Origin: Nocardioides sp. YR527
GTDB taxonomy: Bacteria; Actinomycetota; Actinomycetes; Propionibacteriales; Nocardioidaceae
Assembly (NCBI RefSeq): GCF_900101045.1
Contig: NZ_FNFN01000013.1
Span: forward strand, 39,581-103,580
DNA: 64,000 bases
Direction: 5' to 3'
Translations under genes and position numbers: made by a program
Notes under the pieces: generated by a model
What the model saw: the letters and a program-made list of their open reading frames with translations, nothing else
Databases searched by the model: none
Told to the model about the DNA's origin: nothing
In this document: positions 49,583 to 58,276 of the stretch, piece after piece
Numbering within the stretch: position 1 is the stretch's first letter
Layout of the letters: each line of letters begins with the position of its first letter

Positions 49583-50093
49583 TGATCCACCTGGTCTGTG
49601 TGTTGCGGTACGGGGCGGCGTACCGCATGGATCAGCGGTCGACGCCCTCGTCTTCAGATGTGTCCGTCAAGCACCTTAGACCCCGCCGAGCCGGAGTTAC
49701 GAGCCCAGGGCACACGACGTGACGTACGCCACTGGCGGGCCGTGGGGCCGGACACACCGGACACATACCAACAAATCGGCAACCTTGGGTAACAGTGCGC
49801 AGCCCTACGCAGCGACCCCCGTTTGACCCCGTACGACGCTGCCCACGGTCCGAGGACCGGCGGGTTTCTACGGCGTATCGATGCCCAAATGGGCCGATGA
49901 CACGCGTTTCGGGTGACATAAATGTTTCGCAATCGAGTTCCGAATCTGGCGGAAATACGCAGATCAGCGACTGATTCGGCCGGCGCCGAAGGTGAAATCA
50001 GCGAAACGGGCGTGCCACATTTCTTGACCGCGCCCTCCGGTCCGTTACAGTCATGGCTCGCCGTCTGACCCCGAACAGCGGAGATATGAACTG
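49583..50093. other. Divergent promoter region between sucC and the M23 gene
   Basis: This 511-bp gap has no supported gene. It holds an inverted repeat GCGGTAC-N8-GTACCGC near the sucC start (49605-49626), and AT-richer patches at about 49905-49990. A likely plus-strand promoter is at 50024-50051. I see no riboswitch. Confidence 0.6.
50024..50051 (+). promoter_or_regulatory. Candidate promoter of the M23 peptidase gene
   Basis: TTGACC (50024-50029) and TACAGT (50046-50051) are separated by 16 bp, close to sigma-70-type -35 and -10 boxes. They lie about 45 bp upstream of the ATG. Confidence 0.5.
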
Positions 50094-52088
50094 ATGGGCA
50101 ACCACCGAGCCGACGTCACAAGTGACAGTCCGCGTTCGGTCACCCCTTCCCCCGGAGCAACCACGAGCAGCAGCAGCTACGTCGGGAAGCGGCGCGCAGC
50201 GCCGGCGACCGACAGCCCTGCCTCCAGGCCTGCCCCGCGAGCGACCGGATCGACCTCCTACGTCGGGAAGCGGCGCGCCGCGCCGTCCCCCGCCGTCGGG
50301 ACCGCGAAGCCATCCCCCGCCCCTGAGACTCCCGAAGAGCCGGTCGCCAAGGCCCGGCCCAACCGCGTGGTTCTCGAGCAGACCGGCAAACTGCCGGTCG
50401 TCGGGTCCCCGCGCGACGACGAGGCCAACGACGACCGCATCTCGACGAGTGAGCTGCGTGCTCTCGTCGAGGGCGACGGCCCGTCCTTCCCGGCCTCGTT
50501 CCCGACTCCGCCGCCTCCCGCGGCGACCCCGATCGTGCCCGTGCAGCGCCGGGCGGACCAGATCGACCCGGTCCTGGCCGACCTGCTCCACTCGATGGGC
50601 ATCGACCCGGACAAGGTGACCCCCGAGGTGCTCGAAGACCTCGGCGTCGGAGGAATGACGACCTCCGAGCTCACCATGTTCCTGACCCAGCCGACCAAGC
50701 CCGCGCCTGCCAAGGCGAGGTCGAGCAGGGCGGTCTCGACCAAGACGCCTCCGCGCGGCGTTCCGGCTGTTCCTGCTGTTCCTTCGGCTCCCGCGCTTCC
50801 CGAGCCGGTGGCGCCCGTCGCTCCTGAGCCGACGTTCCAGGCGCCCGAGCCGACGCACACGCCGAAGCCGCTGCGGATGGCCAACACTTTCGCGCCGCTG
50901 ACCGGCAAGATCCGCGCCGTGCGCGAGGCCCGCCAGATCCCGGCTCCGCCTGCGGCTCCGGCCTACGAGCCGGAGATCCAGGAGCCCCGCGGGTTCCAGG
51001 AGGCGTTCGACGCGCCGCCGACGTCGTTCAAGATCGACACGACCTCGTTCCCGGCCCCGCCGGTGTCGCTGCCGCAGCAGATCGACTTCGACTCGATGGC
51101 GATCGACCTTCCGGCCGAGACCTACACCGTCGACGCGCCCTACTACGAGGAGCCGCAGGCTCACGAGGCGTACTACACCGACGACTACGCCGACGGCTAC
51201 GACCGCGAGCCGCAGCAGGCCGAGACCTACTTCCGCGCCGACACCGGCAGCATCGACCTGCCGAGCATCAGCGAGATCGCGACCTACCGCCCCGAACTGC
51301 ACGACCTCCCGGCGGTCGAGACCACCGGGACGATGGTCGGCATCGGTGGCCCCACCCGTCCCCGCACCCGGCGCGCCGCCGCCGCGGCGGCCGGTGGCCG
51401 CCCGACGGTCCCGCTGACCGCCGGCGCCGCCGCTCTCGCCGCGGCCATCGGTGGCATCGCGCTGACCGGTGGTCCGACGATGGTCGCCGCCGATGACGTA
51501 CGCCTCGTCGGAGCCACGGCGCTCGGTGGCGACAGCGACATGGTCGTCGTCGGTGACCGCTCCGCGACCGTCACCCGCAACGACGAGCGCTCCGAGGCCG
51601 ACACCGCGGCGAGCACCCGCGAGAAGGCGCTCCAGGGCGTCGACGTCCAGGCCGACAAGCAGGACAAGTTCCTCAAGTCGAACATGTGGGAGCTGCCGAT
51701 CCCGGCGGGCGTCTACCGCATCACCGGCACCTTCGGCTCCTCGGGCTCCAACTGGTCCAGCACCCACACGGGTCTCGACTTCGCGGCCCCCTACGGCACG
51801 CCGATTCACGCGATCGCCCGCGGCACGGTCACCGAGACCGCGTGGGGCGGAGCGTACGGAAACCGGACGATCATCACCCTCGAGGACGGCACCGAGATCT
51901 GGTACTGCCACCAGAGCGACTACGGCGTCTCCGTCGGCCAGACGGTCTCCCCCGGTGAGGTCATCGGCTACGTCGGCTCGACCGGTAACTCCACCGGCAA
52001 CCACCTCCACGTGGAGGTCCGCCCCGGTGGTGGTGACGCCGTCGACCCCGACGCCGCCCTCAACGAGCACGGCGTAGACCCGAGCTGA
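50094..52088 (+). CDS. M23 (LytM) peptidase with long disordered N-terminal region
   Basis: This 664-residue protein probably cuts or remodels peptidoglycan cross-links. Residues 1-430 are low-complexity, rich in Pro, Ala, Ser and acidic residues, and contain SYVGKRRAAP twice (about residues 28 and 54). A hydrophobic helix follows at about 440-462. The C-terminal M23 domain (about 535-655) has the zinc motifs HTGLDFAAPYGTPIHA and NHLHVEV, plus GYVGSTGNSTG. Its place between pcrA and sucC matches M. tuberculosis Rv0950c as recalled. GGAG lies 10 nt before the ATG. A long cytoplasmic N-terminus with an outward-facing peptidase is inferred. Confidence 0.9.
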   Translation: MGNHRADVTSDSPRSVTPSPGATTSSSSYVGKRRAAPATDSPASRPAPRATGSTSYVGKRRAAPSPAVGTAKPSPAPETPEEPVAKARPNRVVLEQTGKLPVVGSPRDDEANDDRISTSELRALVEGDGPSFPASFPTPPPPAATPIVPVQRRADQIDPVLADLLHSMGIDPDKVTPEVLEDLGVGGMTTSELTMFLTQPTKPAPAKARSSRAVSTKTPPRGVPAVPAVPSAPALPEPVAPVAPEPTFQAPEPTHTPKPLRMANTFAPLTGKIRAVREARQIPAPPAAPAYEPEIQEPRGFQEAFDAPPTSFKIDTTSFPAPPVSLPQQIDFDSMAIDLPAETYTVDAPYYEEPQAHEAYYTDDYADGYDREPQQAETYFRADTGSIDLPSISEIATYRPELHDLPAVETTGTMVGIGGPTRPRTRRAAAAAAGGRPTVPLTAGAAALAAAIGGIALTGGPTMVAADDVRLVGATALGGDSDMVVVGDRSATVTRNDERSEADTAASTREKALQGVDVQADKQDKFLKSNMWELPIPAGVYRITGTFGSSGSNWSSTHTGLDFAAPYGTPIHAIARGTVTETAWGGAYGNRTIITLEDGTEIWYCHQSDYGVSVGQTVSPGEVIGYVGSTGNSTGNHLHVEVRPGGGDAVDPDAALNEHGVDPS

Positions 52089-52118
52089 GCGGACGCGCGC
52101 AGCGCGTCCCTGTGTGTA

Positions 52119-52189
52119 GCCGAGTCGGCGCATCTGCACGCCTTGGAGCGAAGCGAAGCGAGCGAGGCGTGCGGATGCGCCGACTCGGC
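52119..52189. terminator. Long hairpin between convergent M23 and pcrA genes
   Basis: A 27-bp stem with two mismatches has outer arms GCCGAGTCGGCGCATC and its inverse, and a loop rich in GCGAA repeats. A smaller hairpin GGACGCGC-gca-GCGCGTCC (52091-52109) precedes it. The outer GCCGAGTCGGC core is shared with the repeats near purH. Confidence 0.8.
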
Positions 52190-52221
52190 CCGTAATCATC
52201 TACGTCCCCCCGAGCCAGCCC

Positions 52222-52243
52222 GTCACAACGAGCCGACTCGGCG
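52222..52243. repeat. Dispersed repeat copy (AACGAGCCGACTCGGC) next to the pcrA stop
   Basis: This 22-nt copy differs at two positions from the inverse of 32049-32070 near purH. It lies just beyond the pcrA stop codon. Confidence 0.65.
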
Positions 52244-52246
52244 CGA

Positions 52247-54706
52247 CTAGAGCTTCTCGACCGGCGCGTAGCGCAACAGCAGCCGCTTGACCCCGGTGTC
52301 GCCGAAGTCGATGCTCGCGACCTGCTTGTCGCCGGAGCCCTCGATGGTGACGACGGTGCCGAGGCCGAAGGAGTCGTGGGTGACCCGGTCGCCCGGGTCG
52401 AGCGAGGGCACCTCACGGGCGGGCTTCGACTTGGCGGCGACGTCGGCGCGGAGCGCGGCCGAGGAGAAGTTGCGGCGGCCGGCGGCCGTGGGCTGGCCGA
52501 GACGCTGGCCACCGCCCCAGCTGTCGTTGGCGAAGTTGGGCCGGCCCCACGAGGACATCTCCTTCTCCGTACGCCGCCAGTCGACCAGGTCGACCGGGAG
52601 CTCGTCGAGGAAACGGCTGCCGGGGTTGTGCGAGGGCGCGCCCCACGCGGACCGGACGACCGCGCGCGAGATGAAGAGCCGCTTCTCGGCGCGGGTGATG
52701 CCGACGTAGGCGAGGCGGCGCTCCTCCTCGAGCTCGGTGCCGTCACCGAGGGCCCGGGAGTGCGGGAAGACGCCGTCCTCCATACCGGTGAGGAAGACCG
52801 CGGGGAACTCCAGACCCTTGGCGGTGTGGAGGGTCATCAGGGTGACCACGCCGTCCTCGTCGTCGGGGATCTGGTCGGTGTCGGCGACGAGCGCGACCCG
52901 CTCCAGGAAGTCGGCGAGACCGGGCTCGACCGTGCCGGCGTCCACATCGGCCGGGTCGGCGCTGGGAGCCGCGACCGGGTCGTCGGAGAACTCGCGGGCC
53001 ACGGCGACGAGCTCGGCGAGGTTCTCCACGCGGGTCTCGTCCTGCGGGTCGTCGGACTCCTCGAGCGAGGCGAGGTAGCCCGATCGGTCGAGCACCGTCT
53101 CCAGGATGACGTCGGCCCGCTCACCGGCGGCGACCATCTGCAGCAGCTCCTCGACCATCGCGACGAAGGCCTTGATGTTGGTCAGGCTCCGGGTGGCCAG
53201 ACCGGGAGCGTCCTCGGCCTTCTGCAGCGCGTCCCAGAAGGTCAGGCCGTCGCGCTCGGCGAGCGCGTTGACGCAGGCCACCGCACGGTCGCCGATGCCC
53301 CGCTTGGGGGTGTTGAGGATCCGTCGGAGCGAGACCTGGTCGTCGGGGTTGGCCAGGGTGCGCAGGTAGGCCAGGGCGTCGCGTACCTCCTTGCGCTCGT
53401 AGAAGCGCACACCGCCGACGACCTTGTAGGGCTGGCCGGTGCGGATGAACACCTCCTCGAAGACCCGCGACTGGGCGTTGGTGCGGTAGAAGACGGCGAC
53501 GTCGGCAGCCTTGAGGCCGCCGTCGACGAGCTTGTCGATCTCGTCGGAGACGAACCGGGCCTCGTCACGCTCGTCGTCGGCGACGTAGCCGACGATGCGG
53601 TCGCCGTTGCCGGCGTCGCTCCACAGCGCCTTCTCCTTGCGACCCTTGTTGTGCTTGATGACCGCGTTGGCGGCGGTGAGGATCGTCTGCGTGGAGCGGT
53701 AGTTCTGCTCCAGCAGGATCGTGGTCGCGTTGGGGAAGTCCTGCTCGAAGTCGAGGATGTTGCGGATGTTGGCGCCGCGGAAGGCGTAGATCGACTGGTC
53801 GGCGTCACCGACGACCATCAGCTCCGCGGGGTCGCTGCGCGGGGCGTCGTCTGCGTAGGAGTCGGTCAGCGCGGTGTCGTCCATCCGGTCCGCGCAGAGC
53901 TCGTGGACCAGGGCGTACTGAGCGTGGTTGGTGTCCTGGTATTCGTCGACCAGCACATGCCGGAACCGGCGCCGATAGACCTCCCGCACCTCCGGGTAGG
54001 CCCGGAAGAGCTCGACGGTCGACATGATCAGGTCGTCGAAGTCGAAGGCGTTCGCCTGCCGCAGGCGCTTCTGATACTCCTTGTAGGCCGCGACATAGGT
54101 CTGCTCGAGGTGGTTGCGCGCGTCCTTCTCGGCCGCCTCGACGTCGCGCAGCTCGTTCTTCTGGTCGCTGACCCAGTTGAGCACCTGGCCGGGCTGGTAG
54201 TGGCGCGGGTCCAGGTCGAGGTCGGTGAGCACCAGCTGCATCAGCCGCTTCTGGTCCTGGGCGTCGTAGATCGAGAAGTTGGACTTCAGTCCCACCTTGT
54301 CGATCTCCTTGCGGAGGATCCGCACGCAGGCGCTGTGGAAGGTGGAGACCCACATGATCCGGGCGCGCTTGCCGACCAGGGCCTCGACGCGCTCCTTCAT
54401 CTCGGCGGCGGCCTTGTTGGTGAAGGTGATCGCCAGGATGCTGCCGGGGTGGGCACCGCGCTGGGAGATCAGCCACGCGATCCGGCGGGTCAGCACCCGG
54501 GTCTTGCCCGAGCCCGCACCGGCGACGACCAACAGGGGCGCGCCCTGGTGCTGCACGGCGGCCTTCTGCGGCTCGTTGAGCCCGTCGAGGAGCTCCTCGG
54601 TGCTCGGTCCGCGTCGTTTCGTACGCGGCTCGTCGGCCGGCTGCGCCGAGGCGAAGGCCTCGAGGCCCGGGATGGTGGCAACAGGGGTCTGGTCAGGCGT
54701 ACTCAT
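52247..54706 (-). CDS. pcrA: ATP-dependent DNA helicase UvrD1/PcrA
   Basis: This superfamily 1A 3'-5' helicase has 819 residues. All core motifs are visible: GLNEPQKAAV (Q motif), AGAGSGKTRVL (Walker A), VDEYQDTNHAQY (Walker B), GDADQSIYAFRGA (III), QNYRSTQTIL (IV), TLHTAKGLEFPAVF (V) and RRLAYVGITRAEKRL (VI). The C-terminal tail DPGDRVTHDSFGLGTVVTI forms the Tudor-like domain that contacts RNA polymerase or Ku in relatives. Roles are nucleotide excision repair and replication-conflict removal. It matches the Rv0949 position in the conserved gene order. Confidence 0.97.
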   Translation of the reverse strand: MSTPDQTPVATIPGLEAFASAQPADEPRTKRRGPSTEELLDGLNEPQKAAVQHQGAPLLVVAGAGSGKTRVLTRRIAWLISQRGAHPGSILAITFTNKAAAEMKERVEALVGKRARIMWVSTFHSACVRILRKEIDKVGLKSNFSIYDAQDQKRLMQLVLTDLDLDPRHYQPGQVLNWVSDQKNELRDVEAAEKDARNHLEQTYVAAYKEYQKRLRQANAFDFDDLIMSTVELFRAYPEVREVYRRRFRHVLVDEYQDTNHAQYALVHELCADRMDDTALTDSYADDAPRSDPAELMVVGDADQSIYAFRGANIRNILDFEQDFPNATTILLEQNYRSTQTILTAANAVIKHNKGRKEKALWSDAGNGDRIVGYVADDERDEARFVSDEIDKLVDGGLKAADVAVFYRTNAQSRVFEEVFIRTGQPYKVVGGVRFYERKEVRDALAYLRTLANPDDQVSLRRILNTPKRGIGDRAVACVNALAERDGLTFWDALQKAEDAPGLATRSLTNIKAFVAMVEELLQMVAAGERADVILETVLDRSGYLASLEESDDPQDETRVENLAELVAVAREFSDDPVAAPSADPADVDAGTVEPGLADFLERVALVADTDQIPDDEDGVVTLMTLHTAKGLEFPAVFLTGMEDGVFPHSRALGDGTELEEERRLAYVGITRAEKRLFISRAVVRSAWGAPSHNPGSRFLDELPVDLVDWRRTEKEMSSWGRPNFANDSWGGGQRLGQPTAAGRRNFSSAALRADVAAKSKPAREVPSLDPGDRVTHDSFGLGTVVTIEGSGDKQVASIDFGDTGVKRLLLRYAPVEKL

Positions 54707-54746
54707 GCTGCCTCCAGCCTAGAGCGCAGCACCGACAAGACGCGGA

Positions 54747-55109
54747 TCAGGAAGCGACGTGCACGGAGGACCAGAAGACCGCAACGCAGACGTTGACGAT
54801 CGTCAGCCCGAAGATCGTCCAGTAGAGCCCGTCGGAGATCTTGGGCTTGCGCAGCTGCGACATCACCAGGCCGAGGATGACCAGGCCGATCACGAGCTTC
54901 ACGCCGACCTTGGCGTGGTCGACCGGAGCGTCGCCCATCTCGAGGACGCCGACAAGCAGCAGACCAGCCAGGAACGCGGTGCCGGAGCCGTCGCGCATGA
55001 GGCCGTTGGACACCTTGTCGGGGGCCTTGATCTGCACCAGCAGGCCGCCGAAGAGCGCGGCGAAGCCGAGCAGGTGAATGACGAGCAGGATGTGCCGCAC
55101 GAACTCCAT
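54747..55109 (-). CDS. Small integral membrane protein
   Basis: This 120-residue protein has four hydrophobic helices, starting MEFVRHILLVIHLLGFAALF, and few charged residues. Two short loops contain KAPDKVSNGLMRDGSG and LRKPKISDG. No family with a known role is recognised. ATG 55109 fits the membrane-protein start better than GTG 55115 two codons upstream; neither has a clear ribosome-binding site. It lies 40 bp upstream of pcrA on the same strand. Confidence 0.75.
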   Translation of the reverse strand: MEFVRHILLVIHLLGFAALFGGLLVQIKAPDKVSNGLMRDGSGTAFLAGLLLVGVLEMGDAPVDHAKVGVKLVIGLVILGLVMSQLRKPKISDGLYWTIFGLTIVNVCVAVFWSSVHVAS

Positions 55110-55280
55110 GCGCACAGACTAGATCCCCGCCTCCGCACCCGCCAGACGGGACCCCCTCGAGGCACGTATTCGAACGATCACACGATTTTGATCACGTTCG
55201 CCTTGGGGAATGTTCGGTTGTCTGCCTACTCTCACGGTGACCGCCACCATCGCTCTCGGCTCCGCAAGGAGGATTCTGAC

Positions 55281-57551
55281 GTGTCATCACCTCGCCCGAC
55301 CCTGCCCACCGGCGGGTCCAGACCACTCGATCAGCTCCGCCAGACCATTCGCTTCGACGTACCGGCCTCGCTGGTCGTCTTCCTCGTCGCCGTGCCGCTC
55401 TCGCTCGGCATCGCCGTCGCCTCCGGTGCTCCTGTCGCCGCAGGCCTGATCGCCGCCGCGGCGGGTGGCATCGTCGCCGGCCTCTTCGGCGGCTCACCAT
55501 TGCAGGTCAGCGGCCCGGCCGCAGGTCTCACCGTCGTCGTCGCCGAGACGGTCGCCGAGTTCGGCTGGGAGGCGACCTGCGCGATCACCCTGATGGCCGG
55601 CCTCCTCCAGATCGTGCTCGGCGCCAGCCGGCTAGGACGCTACGCACTGGCGATCTCCCCGACCGTCGTCAGCGCGATGCTCGCCGCGATCGGCATCTCG
55701 ATCGTCCTCGGCCAGGTCAACGTCGCGCTCGGCGGCCGGTCGCAGGCGAGCGCGATCGAGAACATCAAGCACATCGTCGGCAACGCCCAGAACCCCAACA
55801 TCCAGGCCGTCCTGGCCGGGCTCGGCGTGATCGGCATCCTGATCGTCTGGCCGCGGCTGCCGCAGCGGGTCCGCGCCGTGCCCGGGCAGCTCGTGGCCAT
55901 CGTCGCGATCACCCTGCTCGCGGCTGCCTGGCTCCCGGGTGCCGAGCGCGTCCACCTCGGCCCTGACCTGCTCGACGAGATCGGCTCGATCGCGCTCCCG
56001 GAGGGCACGCCTCTCGCCGTGGCCGGCGCGGTGCTCACCATGGCTCTGATCGCGAGCGTCGAGAGCCTGCTCTCGGCGGTCGCCGTCGACAAGCTCCACG
56101 GTGGCCCGCGCAGCAACCTGAACCGCGAGCTGATCGGCCAGGGGCTCGCCAACACCGTCTCGGGAGGTCTCGGCGGTCTCCCCGTCACCGGCGTCATCGT
56201 GCGCAGCTCGACCAACGTCGCCGCCGGAGCCCGCACCCGTGCCTCTGCGATCCTGCACGGCGTCTGGGTGCTCCTCTTCGCCCTGGTCCTGGTCGGCCTG
56301 GTCGAGCAGATCCCGCTCGCGGCCCTGGCCGGGCTGCTGATCATGATGGGCACCGGCCTGGTCCGGCCCGCCGATATCTCCCAGGCGCGGGCCCGCGGTG
56401 AGCTGTGGATCTACGCCCTCACCATCACCGGGGTGCTCGCGCTCAACCTGATCGAGGGCGTCCTGATCGGCCTGGTCGCCGCTCTGGTCCTGGTGCTGTG
56501 GCGCCTGGTCCACGTGCGGATCGACGTACGCCTGGCCGGCCAGGCCACCGACGGCCGCGAGAAGTGGTTGGTCGAGGTGCACGGCAGCCTCTCCTTCCTG
56601 GCGACGCCGAAGCTGGTCAGCCGGCTCGACGCGATCCCGGAGGGCCAGGTCGTCGAGCTCGACCTCCTGGTCGACTACCTCGACCCGGCCGGGCGCGACC
56701 AGCTCGACCACTGGCGCGCTCGCTACGAGGCCGCCGGTGGCACCGTGCTCGTGGAGCACTCCGGACCCCACGGCGTCGAGGCGCCCCGCCAGGAGCGCGC
56801 GCTCAAGGCGCCTCCGATCAGCCCCCGCGGCCTGTTGCCGTGGGGCGCCTGGCAGGACGTACGTGCCGACCGCACCGACCGGCACCACCCGCTGGCCCTC
56901 GGCGTCCGGGAGTATCACCGTCGCCACGCGACACCGCTGCGCCCGGTCTACGAAGGGCTGGCCGACGGCCAGGAGCCACACGCGGTCTTCCTGACCTGCG
57001 TCGACTCCCGGGTGGTGCCGAACCTGATCACCTCGAGCGGCCCGGGCGACCTGCTGACGGTGCGCACCATGGGCAACCTCGTGCCCGAGCCCGGCAGCGC
57101 GGACAGCTCGGTCGCGGCGCCGATGCTGTTCGGCGTGGACGACCTCGGCATCAACACCGTCGTCGTCTGCGGCCACTCACGTTGTGGCGCGATGACCTCG
57201 GCGCTGGCGAGCACCCGGGCCGGGGAGGTCCCCGCGGGACCCGTCGGTGACTGGCTGCGCCACGCGGCCCCGGCGATCCAGGAGTGGCGGGCCGGGCATC
57301 CGGTCGGCGCCGCCGCTGCCGCCGCCGGCCGGAGCGAGGTCGACCAGGTGTCGCAGGTCAACGTCGCGGTGATGATCGACCGGCTCGGGGAGATCCTGGA
57401 AGGCCGGGACGTACGTCTCGTGGGGCTGTTCCTGGACATCTCCGACGGGACGCTGCAGATCCTGCGCGGGGACGGCTTCACGCCGCTGACCGACGCTGAG
57501 ACGGACGAGCTCGCCCACCTGATGGAGGCCCGCCCACCGGAGCCCGCCTAG
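55281..57551 (+). CDS. SulP-type anion transporter fused to beta-carbonic anhydrase
   Basis: This 756-residue fusion probably moves bicarbonate (or sulfate) and interconverts it with CO2. Residues 1-410 are the SulP membrane domain, with FLVAVPLSLGIAVASGAPVA, GLFGGSPLQVSGPAAGLTVV and a repeated-helix core. Residues about 420-510 are a STAS-like cytoplasmic segment (EVHGSLSFLATPKLVSRL, VVELDLLVDYLD). The C-terminal beta-carbonic anhydrase has the zinc motifs CVDSR (near 575) and CGHSRCG (near 625). GTG 55281 has AAGGAGG at ideal spacing. Similar fusions, such as mycobacterial Rv3273, are known. Confidence 0.94.
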   Translation: MSSPRPTLPTGGSRPLDQLRQTIRFDVPASLVVFLVAVPLSLGIAVASGAPVAAGLIAAAAGGIVAGLFGGSPLQVSGPAAGLTVVVAETVAEFGWEATCAITLMAGLLQIVLGASRLGRYALAISPTVVSAMLAAIGISIVLGQVNVALGGRSQASAIENIKHIVGNAQNPNIQAVLAGLGVIGILIVWPRLPQRVRAVPGQLVAIVAITLLAAAWLPGAERVHLGPDLLDEIGSIALPEGTPLAVAGAVLTMALIASVESLLSAVAVDKLHGGPRSNLNRELIGQGLANTVSGGLGGLPVTGVIVRSSTNVAAGARTRASAILHGVWVLLFALVLVGLVEQIPLAALAGLLIMMGTGLVRPADISQARARGELWIYALTITGVLALNLIEGVLIGLVAALVLVLWRLVHVRIDVRLAGQATDGREKWLVEVHGSLSFLATPKLVSRLDAIPEGQVVELDLLVDYLDPAGRDQLDHWRARYEAAGGTVLVEHSGPHGVEAPRQERALKAPPISPRGLLPWGAWQDVRADRTDRHHPLALGVREYHRRHATPLRPVYEGLADGQEPHAVFLTCVDSRVVPNLITSSGPGDLLTVRTMGNLVPEPGSADSSVAAPMLFGVDDLGINTVVVCGHSRCGAMTSALASTRAGEVPAGPVGDWLRHAAPAIQEWRAGHPVGAAAAAAGRSEVDQVSQVNVAVMIDRLGEILEGRDVRLVGLFLDISDGTLQILRGDGFTPLTDAETDELAHLMEARPPEPA

Positions 57552-57556
57552 CCCTC

Positions 57557-57611
57557 AGAGATCGCGCCCGTATCGCGGCGCGTAGCAGGCGGCCCTACCC
57601 GCGCGATCTCT
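57557..57611. terminator. Inverted repeat between convergent genes
   Basis: AGAGATCGCGC (57557-57567) and GCGCGATCTCT (57601-57611) pair around a loop that itself can fold (GGGCGCG-type stretches). The right arm touches the response-regulator stop codon. Confidence 0.6.
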
Positions 57612-58258
57612 TAGAGCAGGCGGCGGTCGTTGGCCCAGCGGGTGAGCTCGTGACGGCTCGACAGCTGCAGCTTGCGCAGCACGTTGGACATGTGGGTCTC
57701 GACCGTCTTGATCGAGATGAACAGCTCGCCGGCGACCTCCTTGTAGGAGTAGCCGCGCGCGATGAGGCGCATCACCTCGCGCTCTCGTTCGGTCAGGCGG
57801 TCGAGATCCTCGTCGATGTCGGCGATGGCGATCGTGCCGGCGAAGGCGTCGAGCACGAAGCCGGCCAGGCGCGGCGAGAAGACCGCGTCTCCCCCGGACA
57901 CCCGCTGGATCGCGGCGACCAGCTCGGCGCCGGTGATGGTCTTGGTGACGTAGCCGCGGGCACCGCCGCGGATGGTGCCGATGACGTCCTCGGCCGCGTC
58001 GGAGACCGACAGGGCGAGGTAGCGCGGCGAGCCGTCGACGGCGGGCGCCTTGCGCATCACCTCGACACCGCCGCCACCGGGAAGGTGTACGTCGAGCAGC
58101 ACCACGTCGGGCTTGCCCTCGGCGATCGCCTTGACCGCGGTGTCGACGTCTTCGGCCTCCCCGACGATCCGGATCACCGGCGACCGGCTCAGCTCGGCGC
58201 GTACGCCGGTGCGGAACATCGCGTGGTCGTCGACGATGACGACCTTGACCTCACTCAT
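57611..58258 (-). CDS. LuxR/NarL-type response regulator (LiaR-like)
   Basis: This 215-residue regulator has a receiver domain with acidic pair D10/D11, phospho-acceptor Asp56 in VVLLDVHLP and the conserved Lys in GYVTKTITG. The C-terminal LuxR HTH has LTEREREVMRLIARGYSYKE and SIKTVETHMSNVLRKL. ATG 58258 has GAAGGAG upstream. It follows the histidine kinase by 18 bp and is the expected phosphate acceptor. The neighbouring PspC/LiaF-like gene is a likely target and sensor accessory. Confidence 0.95.
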   Translation of the reverse strand: MSEVKVVIVDDHAMFRTGVRAELSRSPVIRIVGEAEDVDTAVKAIAEGKPDVVLLDVHLPGGGGVEVMRKAPAVDGSPRYLALSVSDAAEDVIGTIRGGARGYVTKTITGAELVAAIQRVSGGDAVFSPRLAGFVLDAFAGTIAIADIDEDLDRLTEREREVMRLIARGYSYKEVAGELFISIKTVETHMSNVLRKLQLSSRHELTRWANDRRLL

Positions 58259-58276
58259 GCCCGTTCTCCTTCAAGC

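Noticed and set aside
49583..50093. Riboswitch in the M23 leader
   Set aside because: From the likely promoter at 50024-50051 the leader would be only about 35-40 nt, too short for known riboswitches.
49998..52199. 733-codon minus-strand frame opposite the M23 gene
   Set aside because: Arg/Gly/Val-rich with no motif; the plus strand has a complete M23 domain with zinc ligands.
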